From Acanthopleura granulata (taxonomy: Eukaryota > Mollusca > Polyplacophora > Chitonida > Chitonidae): 64,000 nucleotides of DNA. A program made the translations under genes and the position numbers. Below the pieces are notes generated by a model. It made no database searches. It had not been told where the DNA came from and saw only the letters and a program-made list of their open reading frames with translations. Shown piece after piece: positions 59,304 through 64,000 of the stretch. The first letter of the stretch is position 1, and each line of letters begins with the position of its first letter. Location of the stretch: positions 21,350,520 to 21,414,519 of the forward strand of contig JABBOT010000005.1 of assembly GCA_016165875.1 (NCBI GenBank), read 5' to 3'.

Positions 59304-60554
59304 ATATATCACTGATGTCACAGAAGATCATTTATTTTTCCAAATAAAAGTAATTTAAACAATAGTGATTTAATTCAGTATTGATTACTTGGTGTTTACT
59401 CAAGTCAAGTCAGTGGCTTAAATGTGACGGCGATTTGCAGTCGGACGAATGGAAAACAAGGATGGAACATACACCGTACGTAGTGCTCCCTCAACGTAGC
59501 TTTTTACAACGCCTGTATATGTACAGTAAACATTATCGGGGACTACTATTATATTAGCCTCAGTCATTACATGCATGTAATAAACATATATAATCGTCGT
59601 TGACAAATTACTTAAATACTTTGATTTATTGTTTCTAAACAGCGTTGAATGGAATTTTATTTGTAAATTCTAAGGTGGGGCTTATAAAGCACGTAAATAT
59701 TATATATTGTTGGTTGTCGATTACGTGATTTGTTATTACCACGATATGTGGTTGTGGACAAAATACTGGGTAAGTGCAGTACGCACATAACGGTTACAGA
59801 ATGAAATATACACCAAGGTAATATCCTACGTATTCTGAGAATAAATTTAATAGTAAGACAAGGAAAAAAAGTTAGGTGTGGTGTCGAGAGGGCCAAGAAA
59901 GTTCAATTTAACTTTGAAATAATGGTAATGGATTTGATTATCTTCAAGAAAAGTGTTTTAAGTGAAATTATTGGTACCGCTAACACATTTCTTTTCCCCT
60001 TTTCAGTGCTGTGTGAACATGATGACAATGCTTACGTGTACGTGTTATGTCGTTAGTCATATATTTAATAATTTTTACACAAGTTTTATGTGAAAGTATA
60101 AATATCTCCACGTATTTGAATATCGTGGGTAACGAAAGAAAGACTGAATTTGTGTCCATTGAAGATTTCTCTCTCAGGCCTTCAGTTTTTAGTACTTAAG
60201 TTTACACTGGGACTTTTATGTACATGTATATAATAGTCACAGGTTCACAATATTTGCAGTTTGACGCAACTTTGAAAATCCATTTTCGACTGGTTTCTTG
60301 ATTCGCAATTTGTAAGCAATAATATTACTACGCCTGAATAAGTAGTCCCACTTCCGGTTGTCTGCTCATCTACCCCGGGAAATTTTCTGGAGAGGAGTAC
60401 TTGTATGTAATAATGTTGTTCGTCCATTGAGCGAAATAGTTTTGAAATACAATTGTCCCGTCTAAGAATGGAACACCTGTTTTTAATTTAGGCATTGTCA
60501 GTTGTGTGCAGTTGAGGTTGTCTGGACCAACTTTTCACCAAGCCGTCACTGCTT
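59304..60554. other. Spacer; one ETS-like site
   Basis: AT-rich, no gene seen. ACTTCCGG at 60,350-60,357 is a good ETS/GABP-type site of the kind found in housekeeping promoters. Confidence 0.4.
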
Positions 60555-61170
60555 CAGATACTTTGCACGTAGGCGATAACGACTTTCTATATTGGACTGG
60601 TGCCGGTATAGATGCTGGCTCTTCCCCCTAAATCTCCATGAACCCGCCGGTCATGTCCATCATTTTCCTCCCTGCGTATGATAAATCCAGTGTGCAGATA
60701 TTCCTCGACATACCTGCTCGGCCCAGCGTGGAGCCCAGGTCGTGACTTGCCCCTAGAGCAGTTTGTTAATCCAAAAGCCTTGGCAAGGTGCTAAATTTTG
60801 ATGTATCTCGTCGTAGAGTTTATTCATTCTGAGATCACAACTCGGTATATGATTGGTTCAGCAGAGTTACATCATATGCGACAGAGTTGCGCAAAGGGGC
60901 AATAACGAACTCAGTAAAATGTCCACAGCAAGAAAGACTACAAATTTAGTGATGAGGCGAGACTTTAAGATTACCGAACTACCCGAGGGACAAGTTACGG
61001 CCTGAACTTCCGGCAGAACCAAGTAAATATGTTCAGGAATGCCTGCACACCGGACTTACCACATGTTATGAAACTGATTAACTGGGCCAGCTGGCTCACA
61101 GTGATTTCGGGGGTAGAGTCAGCATCTATAACAGCACCAGTCCAATATAAAAGTCGTTACAGACGCACAG
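60555..61170. repeat. ~610-bp imperfect palindrome
   Basis: Two inverted arms of about 300 bases meet near 60,862 with a loop of only about 17 bases. Matched pieces (left arm versus complement of right arm) include TATATTGGACTGGTGC, TATAGATGCTGGCTCT/TATAGATGCTGACTCT, CCAGTGTGCAGATATTCCT/CCGGTGTGCAGGCATTCCT, CAGGTCGTGACTTG/CAGGCCGTAACTTG, GCTAAATTTTG/ACTAAATTTG and CAACTCGGTATATGAT/CAACTCTGTCGCATATGAT. The arms are diverged (perhaps 65-75% alike by eye). It fits an old foldback or MITE-type element. An ACTTCCGG ETS-like site lies in the right arm at 61,006-61,013. Confidence 0.85.
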
Positions 61171-61478
61171 TATCTACATTGCATCAAGCTGTACCTTAGT
61201 ATGGCAGTTCTAGGCAGAGTGCTCCAACTAGTATAAAAAACAACCCTTTCCCAAACGCAGTCCATCAAATATTTCAAACTTCCACACGAATACCATCTAT
61301 GAAGAAATTCTATCAGCTTATGTGTTGGACGTTGGGTAGCTGTTAACTGGCTCACCATCATCGTTTTGCAACACAAAAGTTAAAATTTTGCCACAGTCGC
61401 CTCAGTGTTACAATGTAAATGTCATAAATTTTAGATACTAGCCAAACTGGTGTTCTTATTGCAAGAGCAGTATCCGTG

Positions 61479-61560
61479 ATGGAGAGTGAGGGAGGAATCT
61501 TCAGTGGTTTGACTGCCTGGTTTTCTACAAGTGTTAGGAAGAAGAGGCGTAAGATCTGGA
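61479..61560 (+). CDS. Exon 1 of the unrecognised gene
   Basis: ATG with G at +4 (GTGATGGAG) and G at -3. An earlier noncoding exon is possible because GCAAGAGCAG ends just before at 61,470. The exon ends at a consensus GTGAGT donor. 82 nt. Confidence 0.65.
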
Positions 61561-62872
61561 GTGAGTATTTAGCTGGCCAGGTCACAGCATTCATATTTAT
61601 TTGGTTATTTATTTTATTCTGGCCTTATGCCATTCAGATACTCAAAAATATTTCACTTATACATTGGCGATCAGTTTTATGGGTGGGGAAAGAGTAGTGC
61701 CTGGCATAAACCACCAAACTGTGGGAATTTACTGACGAACTTTCCCATGTGAATCACAGCTATGCTCATCATGTAGGATATTAGATTCCATAACTGAAAG
61801 GCCAGATCCCCTCGTGCAGTGCTTTCCACACTCTTTTCATTCCCATTGTCATGGCAACATGTCGTGTAAGAGGGATGTATTATCATGCAGGCCTTTACTT
61901 TCAAGAGGAATCTGGGAATCAGATTCTGGTCATGACTGCCGTAAACAAAATATATGTAAATACACTTGGATTCTCATAGAAATGTCAAATTCAAAGTCAT
62001 TGCTTTATTATAATACAAAAAAAATGCACGGTTTCAGATCATTAAAGTTATGAACATGGAATCCCCAAAATCTGTTATATGCTCTCAGATCTTTACTTGT
62101 GTCAGATTCCTGTGATACTCGACTTGGGCAAGACTCCACTGGGGGGCCTCCATGGTTCAGTCGGTTAGCGCGCTATAGCAGCACAATGACCCGAAGCCTC
62201 CCACCAATGCGGTCACTGTGAGTTCAAGTCCAGCTCATGCTGGCTTCCTGTCCAGCCATACACGGGAAGGTCTGCCAGCAACCTGCGGATGGCCGTGGGT
62301 TTCCACTGGGATCTGCCCGGTTTCCTCCCACCATAATGCTGGCCGCCGTTGTATAAGTGAAATATTCTTGAGTACAGCGTAAAACACCAATCAAATAAAT
62401 AAATAAGATTCAGCTGGATTCTGGCAAACATAATGTACAAGAATCCATTTAGATTCTGGTAAAAAATGAAGGAAATAAATCCCTGTCATGCTCCTCTGGC
62501 CAGGGTGTGTAATGGGTTCTGCATGAAGACCACAAGGCCTTAGCACAGCTGTCAGTCATTGGGCTAGACCTGACTGACATCCCTACATTTTGACCAGGCT
62601 AAGTTGCTGTGGTTTCATGTTCTTCATCAATAAATCTCATTGGTATGACATTGGGAAAACTGTTACACCCTCCAGCCAAAACTAATTATATCGTCATTCT
62701 TGCATTCTTTCAGTGTAAGTAAACTCATTCTTCATGCTTCAGTTTTTCTTGTGTTGATATAACGTAATCTTAATCTGGTTTATATTTCAGAGCAAGAGGG
62801 AGGGGAGGTAACTCCTTTTGAGAAAGCTGAATTCTTTTTCAGTGAAAATGCTGAGGCTGAGGATACTGTAAA
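61479..62872 (+). CDS. 5' part of an unrecognised protein-coding gene
   Basis: Two exons fit together in phase: 61479-61560 (ATG start, ends KIW plus one base at TGGA/GTGAGT) and 62791-62872 (acceptor TTATATTTCAG, ends at AA/GTAAGT, phase 2). The 54-codon joined N-terminus starts MESEGGIFSGLTAWFSTSVR, continues with a very basic stretch (RKKRRKIWK) and then an acidic one (PFEKAEFFFSENAEAEDTVK). Both donors match the consensus, and the frame stays open across the junction. I do not recognise the family. The N-terminus has no signal peptide, and the amphipathic start followed by a basic patch could contact membranes. The rest lies beyond the last donor. It is divergent from MBD2/3. A diverged SINE lies in the intron. 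Confidence 0.7.
61595..61770 (-). mobile_element. SINE family C, diverged
   Basis: Reverse orientation, in the intron of the plus-strand gene: TATTTATTTGGTTATTTATTTTATTCTGG, then ACTCAAAAATATTTCACTTATACATTGG, then GGCATAAACCACCAAACTGTGG, the family C marker, and AACTTTCCCATGTGAATCACAG. The head is missing. Confidence 0.55.
62142..62405 (+). mobile_element. SINE family A, full length, best preserved
   Basis: Forward orientation. GGGGGCCTCCATGGTTCAGTCGG head and GTTAGCGCGCTA form the A-box region; B-box GTGAGTTCAAGTCCAGC; then CATGCTGGCTTCCTGTCCAGC, GGTCTGCCAGCAACCTGCGG, CCGGTTTCCTCCCACCATAA, GTATAAGTGAAATATTCTTG and an AAATAAATAAATAAG tail. Good reference copy for the family. It sits in the intron before exon 2 of the plus-strand gene. 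Confidence 0.93.
62791..62872 (+). CDS. Exon 2 of the unrecognised gene
   Basis: Acceptor GGTTTATATTTCAG and donor AA/GTAAGT. The only frame open throughout is the one that continues exon 1, and it gives QEGGEVTPFEKAEFFFSENA followed by EAEDTV. 82 nt. Confidence 0.68.
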
Positions 62873-63803
62873 GTAAGTGCTACTTCTGGTAAGGTTTGTA
62901 GCCTAACTTCCTCTATTTGTGGGTGATTTTGAATGTTGCTCAGTAACATGGGATAATCCAAATGTAGGCATAGTTGAATCCTAGGGGCTGATTCAGAGAA
63001 AAGACAGTTTTGACTTGCCAAAGGTTTGAGGTCTAGTTTCATAAAAGCGTTTATATTTGGATCATATGTGTAGGAGGTAAAACACTGAACTATGGACTTA
63101 TGTCACCTGTAACCCTGACTGCTTTTGCATTTGAGTGGAGCATTTTTGAGTATGGGCTTTGAACTTCACTCATGAAAGAAATAAATAAAATTTTTTGTAT
63201 TAAAAGTGTCATACTAAGACAAATCATAAATTATGGGTATCGGAATGGAGGTGCGACATGTTAATAAGGATACTTAGTATTTACATTTGTCCACCTAAAA
63301 TCATTTGTTTCCCATAATTCCATATTATTAGTATATGGGCACAGTTACGGAGTAAAAGGATGTGAAACTATATGGTGTCAGTAACTGAGATATTGGGCTC
63401 AATGTCAGGGTTACTGAGCCCATATAGTTTCCTGTCCTTTCACTCAGTGACCATGTAAAGAATTTATACTGCAGAAGACCCTCACAACTAGATAAAAATT
63501 TGTTCATTGAAAAACAAAAGAACAGTAATTTCCTGTCGCGTTGAGGAGCTTTGAATTACCAAGCAGTGATCTGGAAATTTTGACGTCAAAATTTTACTGT
63601 ACCACATCAACTACCCTTCATGACATTGTGTCGGTGGTGTCACTGTTGTGTCACATTGAAACTGTTATGTCATGGCGTTCACCCTGCTGTTGACACTAAT
63701 AGCATCTGCTGCAGGATTCAGAAATATATGTCTCCCATGTGATCATTCCTGTCCAGTAGAAAACAGGGTCACTTTGTCTGGTGCAGGATAAACTACGTTC
63801 TTT
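62873..63803. other. Intron sequence, no further exon found
   Basis: Presumed intron 2 of the plus-strand gene. An acceptor-like TGCTGCAG at about 63,714 is followed by a frame that stops within nine codons, so I do not call an exon. Confidence 0.4.
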
Positions 63804-64000
63804 GATTTATTAATTTATTTGATTGGTGTTTTACGCTGTACTCAAGAATATTTCACTTATACGACAACGGCCAGCATTGTCCCGGGGGAAACCCATGACC
63901 ATCCACAGGTTGCTGGCAGACCTTCCCACTTGCGGCCGGAGAGGAAGCCAGCATGAACTTGAACTCACAGCGACCACATTGGGGAGGTTTCGGGTCATAT
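63804..64000 (-). mobile_element. SINE family A, cut by the window end
   Basis: Reverse orientation: TTTATTAATTTATTTGATTGGTG tail, GTACTCAAGAATATTTCACT, a ~25-base deletion after GCCAGCATTG, CCATGACCATCCACAGGTTG, GAGAGGAAGCCAGCATGAAC and CTTGAACTCACAGCGACC. The head lies beyond the window. Confidence 0.88.

Noticed and set aside
60919..61005. Short ATG frame MSTARKTTNLVMRRDFKITE... in the palindrome
   Set aside because: Only 28 codons, not preserved in the other arm and without a clear donor; most likely chance.
61055..61130. Minus-strand exon-like VIDADSTPEITVSQLAQLIS with a GTAAGT at its end
   Set aside because: It lies in the right arm of the palindrome, the matching left arm has a stop there, and differences between the arms do not favour third codon positions.

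Overview
This is a window of animal nuclear DNA. It is AT-rich, intron-rich and sparse in genes, and it is littered with tRNA-derived SINEs whose 3' ends read (AATAAAT)n. The SINE types and the single methyl-CpG-binding gene suggest a marine lophotrochozoan, most likely a mollusc or brachiopod. That placement is inference: no rRNA or mitochondrial sequence is present to confirm it.

The one gene I can name with confidence is an MBD2/3 orthologue, the methyl-CpG-binding subunit of the NuRD complex. It lies on the minus strand with its start codon near 56,846 and its stop near 45,534. Six coding exons splice in frame into a 253-residue protein. It has an MBD, a conserved linker, the segment that in vertebrates recruits the HDAC core, and a C-terminal coiled coil of the type that binds GATAD2/p66. 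A second gene, which I do not recognise, starts at 61,479 on the plus strand. Two coding exons with matching phase are visible and it continues beyond the window or into exons I could not find. The two genes are divergent, about 4.6 kb apart.

The first ~45 kb is a gene desert or a very large intron. It holds SINEs of at least three types, a 37-bp minisatellite, a 40-bp x 4 tandem repeat, a ~300-bp diverged tandem duplication, a decayed minisatellite and several homeodomain-motif-rich patches that look like enhancers. There are also a few isolated exon-like open segments (6,217; 17,127; 28,200 minus; 37,226) of uncertain status.

The most unusual structure is in MBD2/3 intron 4 (46,445-47,757). 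The 3' end of exon 4 and the start of its intron have been copied head-to-tail in 108-bp units. There are nine near-intact copies and one decayed copy beyond a SINE. Every copy keeps the GTGAGT donor and a 42-nt, phase-preserving exon-like segment. The array could act as decoy splice sites or as optional 14-residue microexons in a NuRD subunit. The second notable structure is a ~610-bp imperfect palindrome centred near 60,862, just upstream of the plus-strand gene.
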